Source: Bosea sp. (in: a-proteobacteria)
GTDB taxonomy: Bacteria > Pseudomonadota > Alphaproteobacteria > Rhizobiales > Beijerinckiaceae
Assembly (NCBI RefSeq): GCF_023953965.1
Contig: NZ_JAMLIX010000002.1
Span: forward strand, 1,331,613 to 1,395,612
Reading direction: 5' to 3'
Length of the DNA stretch: 64,000 bases
Shown one piece after another: positions 18,275-26,503 of this stretch. How positions within the stretch are numbered: position 1 is the stretch's first letter; each line of letters begins with the position of its first letter. Below the pieces are notes generated by a model, which was given only the letters and a program-made list of their open reading frames with translations, made no database searches and was not told the origin of the DNA. Position numbers and translations under genes: made by a program.

Positions 18275-18894
18275 GCATCCCGGCCCGGTCGATTCGCTTC
18301 GGCAGGGCGGGCCGGATAGATCACGCTGCCGTCGTCGCGGATGGCGGCGCCTTCCGTCAGGCGGGCCGGCTCCAGCCGCCCCGCCCCCATGATGTTGAAG
18401 ACCGTCTCGCCCCGCGCGATCAGATGATCGCTGACGATGCGCCGGTGACAGCGCCACCACACCGCCTCCGCGCACAGGGTCGCGCAGCGCCGCTCCCGCC
18501 CGTCACGCAGGAGGCGGTCGAGACCGGCGCGGAAGCGCTCCGAAAGCGCGTAATCGGCATAGTTGTGGAAGCTCCGGTTCGTCCAGAACCCGTTCAGCTC
18601 CGGCGGCACGGCGTCGGCCCTGCCGCGCAGGCCGCCCAGCTCGGCGATGCGCTCGTAGCCGATGCCGCGCCGGGCGAGCGCCGGCGCCAGGGCCTCGGCG
18701 TTGAACTGCGGATTGGCCCGCGATTGCGGGATCTTGCGGATATCCGCGACGAGCGCGACCTCGGCCCCTTCCAGCAGATCGACGAAGTCTTCGATGCTGC
18801 GGTCGGAATGGCCGATGGTGAAGAAAGGCAGGCGCAACCCCTCGCCCGCCCTAATCGATATGCCGCAGCGCGCTGCCCTTGTGGGCGGCGACAT
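18262..18894 (-). CDS. DUF488 domain protein
   Basis: This protein of up to 210 aa has the DUF488 hallmark FFTIGHSDRSIEDFVDLL near its start, then ADIRKIPQSRANPQFN, CAEAVWWRCHRRIVSDHL and a short tail. The conserved Cys/Arg/His cluster is intact, but no activity is established for the family. The domain begins around residue 22 of the longest frame, and the first 44 bases overlap the upstream DUF2945 gene, so the TTG at 18837 may be the true start. It is downstream of DUF2945 on the same strand. Confidence 0.8.
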   Translation of the reverse strand: MSPPTRAARCGISIRAGEGLRLPFFTIGHSDRSIEDFVDLLEGAEVALVADIRKIPQSRANPQFNAEALAPALARRGIGYERIAELGGLRGRADAVPPELNGFWTNRSFHNYADYALSERFRAGLDRLLRDGRERRCATLCAEAVWWRCHRRIVSDHLIARGETVFNIMGAGRLEPARLTEGAAIRDDGSVIYPARPAEANRPGRDAQKR

Positions 18895-19063
18895 GGTCGG
18901 TCCTGTCGCTCTTGATCAGATATTGCGGCGCGTCCGGCGAGGCGCGGTGAGTATGGCCCTTATAGTCGAAATCGGCGGTGCGGACCGCGATGATCACGCC
19001 CGAGACATGACCCGCCTCGGAGTTCCAGCCGACATGGTCGCCGACCTTGAAGCTTTCAGCCAT
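18851..19063 (-). CDS. DUF2945 (TUDOR-like) small protein
   Basis: This 70-aa protein matches the DUF2945 / hypervirulence-associated TUDOR fold: FKVGDHVGWNSEAGHVSGVI at the start and HRASPDAPQYLIKSDRTDHVAAHKGSALR at the end, written here in parts of one continuous small domain. Its role is unknown. A GAGG ribosome site precedes the ATG. It likely forms a two-gene unit with the DUF488 gene. Confidence 0.85.
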   Translation of the reverse strand: MAESFKVGDHVGWNSEAGHVSGVIIAVRTADFDYKGHTHRASPDAPQYLIKSDRTDHVAAHKGSALRHID

Positions 19064-19154
19064 CGCCTCTCCTCCTCTTCTCCTGCCCCGCCCGCCCCTG
19101 TCGAAACGCTTTTCCCGCTACTTGCCTTGCGGCGTCGGCGCGCCGGCGAGGTCC

Positions 19155-19433
19155 TCACCGCCGCTTGATCTCCTCGCGCAGCTCGCTGAGGACGCGCCTG
19201 AGCCCGTGGACCTGATCGACGAGATGCAGGATCACGTCGATACCCTCGTCATTGGCGCCGAGATCGTCCTTGAGCTGCAGGATGAGATGGGCGCGCGCCA
19301 TGTCGGCCTCGCTGAACAGCATCTCCGCCTCGGCCTCCTCCGGGATCAGCCAGCGCTGCTCCAGCCAAAGCTCCAGCACCTGGACCTGAAGCCCGGACGA
19401 GGAGAGAAATTCCTGCTTCGTCATCCTGGTCAT
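19155..19433 (-). CDS. cbpM: Chaperone modulator CbpM
   Basis: This 92-aa protein has a MerR-like helix-turn-helix fold (KQEFLSSSGLQVQVLELWLEQ) followed by an amphipathic helix, as in CbpM, the partner that binds the J domain of CbpA and inhibits it. The ATG overlaps the cbpA stop (19430-19433), the standard cbpAM arrangement. Confidence 0.9.
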   Translation of the reverse strand: MTRMTKQEFLSSSGLQVQVLELWLEQRWLIPEEAEAEMLFSEADMARAHLILQLKDDLGANDEGIDVILHLVDQVHGLRRVLSELREEIKRR

Positions 19434-20329
19434 GGCCTGCCCTCGCGCGGATCGTAGCCCTTGTCCTTCCAGCCCGATACGAAGCTCTCGAGCTCCGGAT
19501 CGGGCGCTTTCGGCAGGACCACCTTGAGCCTGACGAACTGGTCGCCATGGCCGCCGGCACGCCGCGGCACGCCCCGGCCGCGCAGCCTCAGCTTCGTGCC
19601 GGTGTTCGACCCCTTCGGCACCGTGAGCGTCACGTCGCCCGTCGGCGTCGGGACGCGGACCTCCGCGCCCAGAACCGCCTCCGTCAGCGAGATCGGCAGC
19701 TCGAGCGTAATGTCGTCTCCGTCGCGGGTGAAGCGGGGATCGGGCCTGACCTCGACCTCGATCAGGGCATCGCCCGGCCCGCCCGTCCCGGCGCCGGGCG
19801 CGCCCTTGCCCTTGAGACGCAGCGTCTGGCCATCGACCAGCCCCGGCGGGATCCTCACCTCGATCGTGCCGCCGTCCGGCAGCACCAGCCGCTTGGTCGC
19901 GCCGGCGATCGAATCGACCAGATCGACCGTCAGATGATAATTCAGGTCCGGCCCGCGGCGGTTCGCGCGCGCCTGCCGGCTGCGGCGCAACAGTTCGGCG
20001 AAGGCATCGTCCTGGTCCATGAAATCGGAGAAACCGGCGGCATCGGCGTAGCGATCGCCCTGCTGCGAGCCCGCGAAGTCCCGATAATAGGGATGCTGCG
20101 GCCGCTCGGAGCCGGACGCGTCGATCTCGCCGGCGTCGAAGCGCCTGCGCTTCTCGGCGTCGCCGAGCAGGTCGTTGGCGGCGGCGACCTCCTTGAACTT
20201 CTCCTCGGCCGCCTTGTCGCCGGGGTTGAGGTCCGGATGCAGCTTCTTGGCGAGCTTGCGATAGGCGCTCTGGATCTCGGCGGCGGAAGCCGTCGCGGCG
20301 ACGCCGAGAACCTCATAGGGGTTTTTCAC
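19430..20329 (-). CDS. cbpA: DnaJ-like curved-DNA-binding protein CbpA
   Basis: This 299-aa co-chaperone has an N-terminal J domain (residues 3-70) with the HPD motif (KKLHPDLNPG) that stimulates DnaK, a linker, and two C-terminal substrate-binding domains (PPGLVDGQTLRLKGKG; DVTLTVPKGSNTGTKLRLRG). No zinc-finger cysteines are present, which separates it from DnaJ proper. The start is GTG at 20329. It is translationally coupled to cbpM. Confidence 0.93.
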   Translation of the reverse strand: MKNPYEVLGVAATASAAEIQSAYRKLAKKLHPDLNPGDKAAEEKFKEVAAANDLLGDAEKRRRFDAGEIDASGSERPQHPYYRDFAGSQQGDRYADAAGFSDFMDQDDAFAELLRRSRQARANRRGPDLNYHLTVDLVDSIAGATKRLVLPDGGTIEVRIPPGLVDGQTLRLKGKGAPGAGTGGPGDALIEVEVRPDPRFTRDGDDITLELPISLTEAVLGAEVRVPTPTGDVTLTVPKGSNTGTKLRLRGRGVPRRAGGHGDQFVRLKVVLPKAPDPELESFVSGWKDKGYDPREGRP

Positions 20330-20585
20330 GGGCTACTCCGAACAAGGCGAAGCATGCACCGACCGGCCCCGCTTCACGCAGGCTTTGATAGCGGCATGCG
20401 TCCCCGCGCAGAAGGGGCTGTTTCGCGATCGCCGGATTTCGGTCGGGGTGGCCCGCGTTGCGGCGCGAGCGAGATTTCATCTGGACCGGGACTCGGGCCG
20501 GCGCGTTGACGGCGTTGGACGCTGCCGACATGATCGCTCCGGTCGATTAGTCTTCGTGCCGTCCCTACGCGATCATGGAGGAAAG

Positions 20586-21095
20586 ATGATACGGCTCCTT
20601 GTCGGACCGCGCGGCGGCCGAGGCCCGGTCCTCGTCACGATGGTTTGCAGTCTCGCTCTGCCTCTGGCCCTCGCCGGATGCGGCGGCGGCGAAGGATTGT
20701 CGTCGTCCTCGGGCAGCCCCGCGGCGCAGGCTCCGGCGCCGGCGGGAATCTCGCGCGACGCCCTGGTCGGGCGCTGGGGCGTCGCGTCCTTCCACACCGA
20801 GAAGGATCGCAAGCGCACCGAGGCGGAGGCGAAGGCCCAGTGCAAACAGCCCTACACGATCGCGCGGGGCCCGGGCGACGGCGTGATGATGCATGTCGCC
20901 GACGATCCGAAGCCCTATGAGCTGCGCCTGAAGGCCGGCCCCGGCGGCAGGACCTTCGTCGGCTTCGAGGCCCCGGCCGGAGACCCGCAGGACCGCGAGA
21001 TCCTGTCGCACAGCCCCTCGATGCTGGTGATGCGCTTTGTCGATCCCGACGCGCATGCCCGCTACGGCACCTTCATCTACAGCCGCTGCGCCTGA
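20586..21095 (+). CDS. Putative lipoprotein of unknown function
   Basis: This 169-aa protein has a type II signal peptide with lipobox LALAGC (Cys32), a Ser/Ala/Pro-rich linker, and a small domain (about 50-169) containing LVGRWGVASFHTEKDRKR and FIYSRC. The function is not recognised. GGAGGAA precedes the ATG at a good distance. It is 14 bp upstream of an L,D-transpeptidase gene, so an envelope role in the same transcript is likely. Confidence 0.7.
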   Translation: MIRLLVGPRGGRGPVLVTMVCSLALPLALAGCGGGEGLSSSSGSPAAQAPAPAGISRDALVGRWGVASFHTEKDRKRTEAEAKAQCKQPYTIARGPGDGVMMHVADDPKPYELRLKAGPGGRTFVGFEAPAGDPQDREILSHSPSMLVMRFVDPDAHARYGTFIYSRCA

Positions 21096-21109
21096 TCGGA
21101 GACGACGAG

Positions 21110-21748
21110 ATGAGCATCATCCTTCGCGACGCCCTGCGGGGGCTTCTCCTGCCGGCCCTCGGCGCGGCGGCAATTTTCGTCGTCTCGGGGGCCGTGACGG
21201 CGCAGCCGCGCCCGCCCGCCACAGCCCAGGAGACGATGGACATCGGCGACGAACCGGGCCGCGTCTCGACCGCGGACGCCACCATCACCGAAGGGCCCTA
21301 TGCCCGCCAGATGGTGCTGTTCCGCTCGAACGAGGCGCCGGGCACGGTGGTGATCCATTCGGCCGAGCGCTTCCTCTATGTGGTGCAGGGCAACGGCCGG
21401 GCGCTGCGCTACGGCATCGGCGTCGGGCGCGAGGGCTTCACCTGGTCCGGCCAGGTCCAGGTCAGCCGCAAGGCCGAATGGCCCGACTGGCGCCCGCCGC
21501 CGGAGATGCTGCAGCGCCAGCCCTATCTGCCGCGCTTCATGGCCGGCGGCCCCGGCAACCCGATGGGCGCGCGCGCGCTCTATCTCGGCTCGACCGTCTT
21601 CCGCATCCACGGCACCAACCAGCCGGAGACGATCGGCCAGGCGATCTCGTCGGGCTGCTTCCGCCTCGCCAATGGCGACGTCGCCGATCTCTACGACCGC
21701 GTACCGCTCGGCACCAAGGTGATCATCCGCCACAAGGCGACGCTGTGA
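21110..21748 (+). CDS. L,D-transpeptidase (YkuD/ErfK family)
   Basis: This 212-aa protein has an N-terminal signal/anchor and a YkuD domain (about residues 78-210). The catalytic signature is complete: His167 in IHGTN and Cys183 in SSGCFRLANGDV. These enzymes cross-link peptidoglycan through 3-3 bonds or anchor proteins to it in the periplasm. It follows the lipoprotein gene closely and probably shares its promoter. Confidence 0.93.
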   Translation: MSIILRDALRGLLLPALGAAAIFVVSGAVTAQPRPPATAQETMDIGDEPGRVSTADATITEGPYARQMVLFRSNEAPGTVVIHSAERFLYVVQGNGRALRYGIGVGREGFTWSGQVQVSRKAEWPDWRPPPEMLQRQPYLPRFMAGGPGNPMGARALYLGSTVFRIHGTNQPETIGQAISSGCFRLANGDVADLYDRVPLGTKVIIRHKATL

Positions 21749-21792
21749 CCCGGCCCGCCGCCTCCGCCGATCCTCGAAAGGAACAGACAGAC

Positions 21793-22818
21793 ATGTCGAA
21801 GACCTCCTGGCTGCGCCGCGGCGGCCTCGGGCTTGTCGCCCTCGTCGGCCTCGCCCTTCCGGCCGGCGCCGGCACGCTCGAGACCGTGAAGCAGCGCGGC
21901 ACGCTGCAATGCGGCGTCAGCGAAGGCGTGACCGGCTTCTCGGAGAAGGATGCCCAGGGCGCCTGGCGCGGCTTCGACGTCGATTTCTGCCGTGCCGTCG
22001 CGGCCGTGGTTCTCGGTGATGCGGGCAAGGTCGCCTTCACGCCGCTCTCGGCGAGCCAGCGCTTCGATGCGCTGAAGGGCGGCAAGGTCGACCTGCTGGC
22101 GCGCAACTCGACCTGGACGCTCGGCCGCGAGGCCGAGCTCGGCCTCGCCTTCGCCGGCATCACCTATCACGACGGCCAGGGCTTCCTGGCGAAGCGTTCG
22201 CTCAAGGTCGATACGGCGCTGTCGCTCGACAAGGCGAAGATCTGCGTCGAGGCCGGCACCACGACGCAGCTCAACCTCGCCGATTTCTTCAAGGCCAACT
22301 CGATGACCTATGAGGAGAAGGTCTATCCGAGCGCCGCGGAAGCCTTCGCCGCCTTCGAGGGCGGGCAATGCGACGTGCTGACCCGCGATCAGTCGGCCCT
22401 GCATGGCGACCGGCTCCGGCTCGCCAAGCCCGCCGAGGCGATCGTCCTGCCCGACGTGATCTCGAAGGAGCCGCTGGGGCCGGTGGTGCGCAGCGACGAC
22501 TTTCCCTGGTTCACCGTGGTGAAATGGGTGAATTTCGCGCTGGTCAATGCCGAGGAGATCGGCGTTTCCAGCACGAATCTCGACGAGGCGCTCAAATCGG
22601 CGAAGCCGGACGTACGCCGCTTCACCGGGGCGGAGGGCGGCTTCGGCAAGGCGCTCGGCCTCGATGCCGACTGGGCGGTCCGCGCCGTCAAGGCCGGCGG
22701 CAATTATGCCGAGCTCTACGAGCGCAATCTCGGCACCGGCTCGACTCTCGGCATCCCGCGCGGGCTCAACCAGCTCTGGAGCATGGGCGGCATTCTCTAC
22801 GCACCGCCGCTGCGATGA
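21793..22818 (+). CDS. General L-amino acid ABC transporter substrate-binding protein (AapJ-like)
   Basis: This 341-aa periplasmic binding protein has a signal peptide (1-26, ending AGA) and the AapJ/BztA pattern: TLETVKQRGTLQCGVSEG, GFDVDFCRAVAAVVLGD, ARNSTWTLGRE, and C-terminal LGIPRGLNQLWSMGGILYAPP. It binds polar amino acids for an ABC importer. No permease or ATPase gene follows, so it is an orphan copy that must use a transporter encoded elsewhere. Confidence 0.92.
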   Translation: MSKTSWLRRGGLGLVALVGLALPAGAGTLETVKQRGTLQCGVSEGVTGFSEKDAQGAWRGFDVDFCRAVAAVVLGDAGKVAFTPLSASQRFDALKGGKVDLLARNSTWTLGREAELGLAFAGITYHDGQGFLAKRSLKVDTALSLDKAKICVEAGTTTQLNLADFFKANSMTYEEKVYPSAAEAFAAFEGGQCDVLTRDQSALHGDRLRLAKPAEAIVLPDVISKEPLGPVVRSDDFPWFTVVKWVNFALVNAEEIGVSSTNLDEALKSAKPDVRRFTGAEGGFGKALGLDADWAVRAVKAGGNYAELYERNLGTGSTLGIPRGLNQLWSMGGILYAPPLR

Positions 22819-22897
22819 GGCAAGGAGCGCTTCACTACCGAAGGGGTTTCGCGGCGGATACGGGCCTGCCCAAGGTGCCGGCGGAACAAGGTCCGAC

Positions 22898-24448
22898 GTG
22901 ACGAGCGGCCTGCATCACGTCACCCTGATCACCCGCAAGGTGCAGGCCAATGTCGATTTCTACGCCGGCTTCCTCGGCCTGCGCCTGGTGAAGCGCACCG
23001 GCGGCTACGAGGACGCCCGCCAGCTCCACCTCTTCTATGGCGACGGGCACGGCTCGCCCGGATCGCTCGTCACCTTCCTGGTCTGGGAGGACGGCTCTCC
23101 GGGGCGCGCCGGGCACGGCCAGGTCAGCGAGATCGCCCTCGCCGTCGCTCCGGCGGCGATCGGCTTCTGGCTGGAGCGCGCCCTGCGCTTCGGCATCGCG
23201 ACCGAGGGGCCGCGGCAGGAATTCGGCGAAACCGTCCTGCGCCTGCGCGATCCCGACGGATTCGCGGTGAAGCTGGTCGGCAGCGCGCTGTCCGGCGAAG
23301 GCTGGGAGGCCGCCGGCATCCCGCCCGAGCATCGCATCCACCGCCTGCGCGGCGTGACGCTGCTCTCGGCGACGACCGAGGAGACCATCCACTTCCTCGT
23401 CACCCATGCGGGGTTCGCTCGCCAGGCCCGCGAGGGCGCCACCGAGCGCCTGCGCTCGGAAGCGGGCGACAGCCTCGACATCCGCGACGCCGGCGGCTTC
23501 TGGCCCGGCATTCCGGGCACCGGCACCGCGGACCATGTCGCGGTCCGGGTCGCCGATGCGGCCGGGCTTTCGGGCATCGAGCGCGATCTTAAGAAGCGCA
23601 ACTCCAGCCCGACGACGCTGCACGACCGGCATTATTTCATCTCGCTCTATGTGCGTGAGCCGGGCGGGACGCTGATCGAATTCGCGACGGACGGCCCGGG
23701 CTTCGCCGTCGACGAGCCCGTCGAGACGCTGGGCACCCGGCTCTTCGTGCCGCCCGACGCCCAGGGCGAGAGCGACGACATCCGGATCGTCCTGCCGCAA
23801 TTCGCCCTGCCCGGCGAGGAGCGCGTCATCTATCGCGACCTGCCCTTCGTCCACCGCTTCCAGCAACCCTCCGATGCCGATGGCAGCGTGATCGTGCTGC
23901 TCCATGGCAGCGGCGGCAACGAAACCGACCTGATGCCCTTCGCCCGGCAGGTCGCGCCGCGGGCGACCCTGCTGGGCTTGCGTGGCCGCAGCACCGAGGA
24001 AGGAACCTCGCGCTGGTTCCGGCGCCGTTCCGAACGCGCCTTCGACCAGGACGATATCCGCTTCGAGGCCGGGGCTCTCGCCGCCTTCATGGCGGAGGCG
24101 CGGACGGCCTACGCCCTCGCGCCGGAGCGTATCGCCTTCCTCGGCTATTCGAACGGCGCCAACCTGCTCGCGGCGGCGATGCAGCTTCATCCCGAACTGG
24201 CGCGGCGTGCCGTGCTCCTGCGCCCGGCCGCGGTGCTGGAGGAGCCGCCGGCCGCAGGCCTCACCGGCGTCTCGCTGCTGATGCTGACCGGCGCCGAGGA
24301 TCCTTATCGCGATCTGGCCGCGCCCCTCGAGGCCGCATTGCGCCGCGCCGGGGCGGAGGTCGAGGCGCAGGTCGTTCCGGCAGGACACGCGCTGACGGAT
24401 GAGGACCGCGATCTGGCGGCGGGCTGGCTCTCGCGCCACGCTTCCTGA
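22898..24448 (+). CDS. Fused tandem-VOC dioxygenase and alpha/beta hydrolase
   Basis: This 516-aa protein joins two enzymes. Residues 1-300 are a tandem vicinal-oxygen-chelate domain of the ring-cleaving dioxygenase type (SGLHHVTLITRKV; second half TADHVAVRV and GGTLIEFATD supplying His and Glu metal ligands). Residues about 320-516 are a carboxylesterase/phospholipase-like hydrolase: oxyanion motif LLHGSGGNETDL, nucleophile in LGYSNGANLL, acid in GAEDPYRD, His in AGHALTDEDR. Separate MhqO-like dioxygenases and MhqD-like hydrolases are neighbours in the quinone-responsive mhq operon of Bacillus, suggesting quinone or hydroquinone detoxification. I chose GTG 22898 because the VOC domain starts at once. 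Confidence 0.88.
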   Translation: MTSGLHHVTLITRKVQANVDFYAGFLGLRLVKRTGGYEDARQLHLFYGDGHGSPGSLVTFLVWEDGSPGRAGHGQVSEIALAVAPAAIGFWLERALRFGIATEGPRQEFGETVLRLRDPDGFAVKLVGSALSGEGWEAAGIPPEHRIHRLRGVTLLSATTEETIHFLVTHAGFARQAREGATERLRSEAGDSLDIRDAGGFWPGIPGTGTADHVAVRVADAAGLSGIERDLKKRNSSPTTLHDRHYFISLYVREPGGTLIEFATDGPGFAVDEPVETLGTRLFVPPDAQGESDDIRIVLPQFALPGEERVIYRDLPFVHRFQQPSDADGSVIVLLHGSGGNETDLMPFARQVAPRATLLGLRGRSTEEGTSRWFRRRSERAFDQDDIRFEAGALAAFMAEARTAYALAPERIAFLGYSNGANLLAAAMQLHPELARRAVLLRPAAVLEEPPAAGLTGVSLLMLTGAEDPYRDLAAPLEAALRRAGAEVEAQVVPAGHALTDEDRDLAAGWLSRHAS

Positions 24449-24595
24449 CGGGAAGCGCCCGGTCTCATCGGCGCAGCAAGCCCCGCGCCTCGTCCCCGAG
24501 TGCGGGGAGCGCCGCCAAAAAGGAAGGGAAATCAAATGGATAGGAAATGGATGGTGGTGGAGGCAGTCTGGAGCGAACGGGTCTCCGCCGCGGTT

Positions 24596-24760
24596 CCCTG
24601 TTTTGCCGGGAAAAACAGGGAAACTTCGCGCGGAAACAGGGATTGGCGTTAAATTAAGCTGAAATTCACTCGCATTATCAGTGGCTTCTGGTAAAATTCC
24701 CTACGCGAGATAACAGGGAAAGATCCGGCAGGAACAGGGCCGCTCGCAGCGCGAACAGCG
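24596..24760. repeat. AACAGGG repeat array with 21-bp phasing
   Basis: Direct AACAGGG copies begin at 24614 and 24635, then at 24712 and 24733, with a degenerate AACAGCG at 24754; spacing within each group is 21 bp. An inverted CCCTGTTTT at 24596 pairs with AAAACAGGG at 24612-24620 around a six-base loop. No reading frame crosses the array convincingly. Its function is unknown. It resembles arrays near recombinase genes in rhizobia, from memory only. Confidence 0.6.
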
Positions 24761-25226
24761 AAGCTTCCCTAGACTTCAGCCCATTGACATTGAGCGGCAT
24801 GGCTCAAAGCTGGAACCTTGAAGCAGGATCCGTAATCTTCGGGCCTGAGCATCAGCAGCACCCAATATCCTCCCCACGTGCGAAGGGGCAGCACAAGCGG
24901 AGCAGCAGACGACATCACCGAATCTCCTTGCAGGAGATCGGAGAGTGTCGATTCTGGCCTGGTTCCGGTGCATCGCCCTCTTTCCTGATCCCGACATCGA
25001 GATCCTCACGTCACCAGTTCCGGCGCGCCCAGGCTGCTCGAGAGGATCAAATCATGTCTTTGACGACCAGGGACGCGGTATCCTGTTCCGCCCGCCGTCA
25101 GGCCGGCGGCCACCGGGATGATGCGGCTGGCGACAACAGCAACACGCTGCTCGCCAGCGTGATCGAGCACCTGCCCATCACCGCGGTGGCTGCCTGCGAG
25201 CGCAGTCCGCGCGACCACGACGACCG
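24761..25226. other. Intergenic stretch without a supportable gene
   Basis: Open frames exist on both strands here but show no recognisable domain, weak starts and atypical composition. With the preceding array this looks like decayed mobile DNA. I see no promoter or RNA gene I can defend. Confidence 0.4.
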
Positions 25227-25886
25227 TCAGCGCGGCGCGCCTACGGGCTGGATATAGACGACGCTGTGCCCCTCGCCGAGGGACAGCGCCGCCTTCGTCG
25301 CGTCGCGGTCGGCGCTGCCGCCGATCAGGACGGTGCCCAGCCCCTCCGCCGCCGCGAACAGATAGACGTTCTGGGAGATCAGCGCCGCGTTAACATGCGC
25401 GCCGATGGCGAGCGCCTGCTCGTTGCCGGCCGATTCCGCGCCGGCCGCCTCGACGAGGCGCTTGCGGTCGGAAACGTAGATCAGCACCGCCGGCGCGCGC
25501 TGGATATAGGCCGTCTGGCTGACCTTGTCGCGGATGTCCTCGCCGCGCACCTGCTCGAGCGTGCCGGCGACGGGGTCGTAGCGGTGCACGCCCGCCTCGC
25601 GCGCCACGTAGATGTCGATGTCCTTGGAGCCGCGCCAGGCCGGCGCGGTGCGCCCGCCGCCCTCCTTGCGGTTGACGCCGTTGGCGGCCCAGAGCAGGCG
25701 CAGGAGCTGTTCCTGCGGGATCTCGGCGGTGCCGAAGCGGCGGGTCGAGCGGCGCCGGCGCAGCGCCTCCTCCAGCGACACCGATGCGGCGCCGTTCGCC
25801 TGCTGCGCGGCGGCCGGCAGCGGCGCCAGCCCCGCAGCGGCGACGGCGGAGGCTGCGACGATCGAACGTCGGGTGAATGCGGTCAT
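25227..25886 (-). CDS. Exported nitroreductase-family protein (SagB/ThcOx-like)
   Basis: This 219-aa protein has a twin-arginine-like signal (FTRRSIVAASAVAAAGLAPL) and a nitroreductase fold: SLEEALRRRRSTRRF for FMN phosphate binding, LLRLLWAANGVNRKEGGGRTAPAW, IGAHVNAALISQNVYLFAAAEG and a C-terminal GHSVVYIQPVG. SagB-type members are flavin oxidases, and exported members are of unknown substrate. It is the last gene of the nqr transcription unit, 49 bp after the CBS gene, so an electron-transfer link to Nqr is possible but unproven. Confidence 0.82.
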   Translation of the reverse strand: MTAFTRRSIVAASAVAAAGLAPLPAAAQQANGAASVSLEEALRRRRSTRRFGTAEIPQEQLLRLLWAANGVNRKEGGGRTAPAWRGSKDIDIYVAREAGVHRYDPVAGTLEQVRGEDIRDKVSQTAYIQRAPAVLIYVSDRKRLVEAAGAESAGNEQALAIGAHVNAALISQNVYLFAAAEGLGTVLIGGSADRDATKAALSLGEGHSVVYIQPVGAPR

Positions 25887-25935
25887 GTGCTGTTTCCTTT
25901 CACGGGTTTGGTGGCGTGGCGGCGTGGGTTTGCCG

Positions 25936-26340
25936 TCACGTCCAGTAGGCGCTGAGCGCCTCGAGCACGTCCGTGCGGCTGATCTGGCCGACGAAGCGGC
26001 CATGGCGCAGGACGGGGAAGCGGCGGTAGGAGCTGCGGATCATGACCTCCGCGGCGGCGACGATATCGAGATCCGCATCGAGGGTCTGGGGGGCGCCCGT
26101 CATGTAGTCGGCGACCGTGCCGCCCCATTCCTTATAGTAGGAGGCGCTCAGCGCCGCCTTGAGGCAGTCGCGCTTGGAGAGCACGCCGGCGAGCACGCCG
26201 CTCTCGTCGAGCACGCAGGCGCCGGAGACGTGCCGCTGGAGCAGGATCGCAACCGCGCTGACGATCTCCAGATCGGGCGTCAGCGTCACCAGCTCCGTCT
26301 TCATGTGGTCGGCCACGGTGGCCGCGCGGTGTGGGGTCAT
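25936..26340 (-). CDS. Two-CBS-domain protein
   Basis: This 134-aa cytoplasmic protein consists of a CBS pair (TVADHMKTELVTLTPDLEIVSA... and VADYMTGAPQTLDADLDI..., each ending in a GRFVGQISRTDVL-type turn). CBS pairs bind adenosine nucleotides and act as energy sensors. Its ATG overlaps the nqrM stop (ATGA, 26337-26340), so it is tightly coupled to the Nqr operon and may tune it to adenylate state; this is inference. Confidence 0.88.
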   Translation of the reverse strand: MTPHRAATVADHMKTELVTLTPDLEIVSAVAILLQRHVSGACVLDESGVLAGVLSKRDCLKAALSASYYKEWGGTVADYMTGAPQTLDADLDIVAAAEVMIRSSYRRFPVLRHGRFVGQISRTDVLEALSAYWT

Positions 26341-26495
26341 GGCCGCCCCTCCCCGCCGTCGCAGCCGCCGCAGGCGCCGTTGCAGGCGATCCCGCCGCAG
26401 GAGCCCCTGGGCTCGCCGCGGCCGAGCAGCACGCCCACGCCGAGCGCCAGCATGGCGAGGAGGACGAGAAGCGTGGTGGCGATCAGCGTCTGCAT
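26337..26495 (-). CDS. nqrM: Na+-NQR maturation protein NqrM (DUF539)
   Basis: This 52-aa gene is easily missed. It encodes one N-terminal transmembrane helix (TLIATTLLVLLAMLALGVGVLL) followed by a cysteine cluster (RGSCGGIACNGACGGCDGG), the layout of NqrM. NqrM is needed to deliver the iron held between NqrD and NqrE. Its position just after apbE at the end of an nqr operon matches the usual order. The stop overlaps the CBS gene start. Confidence 0.88.
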   Translation of the reverse strand: MQTLIATTLLVLLAMLALGVGVLLGRGEPRGSCGGIACNGACGGCDGGEGRP

Positions 26496-26503
26496 GGCAA
26501 CCT

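Noticed and set aside
24784..25257. 157-codon frame after the AACAGGG array
   Set aside because: No homology recognised, no ribosome site, and it runs into the end of the nitroreductase gene on the other strand.
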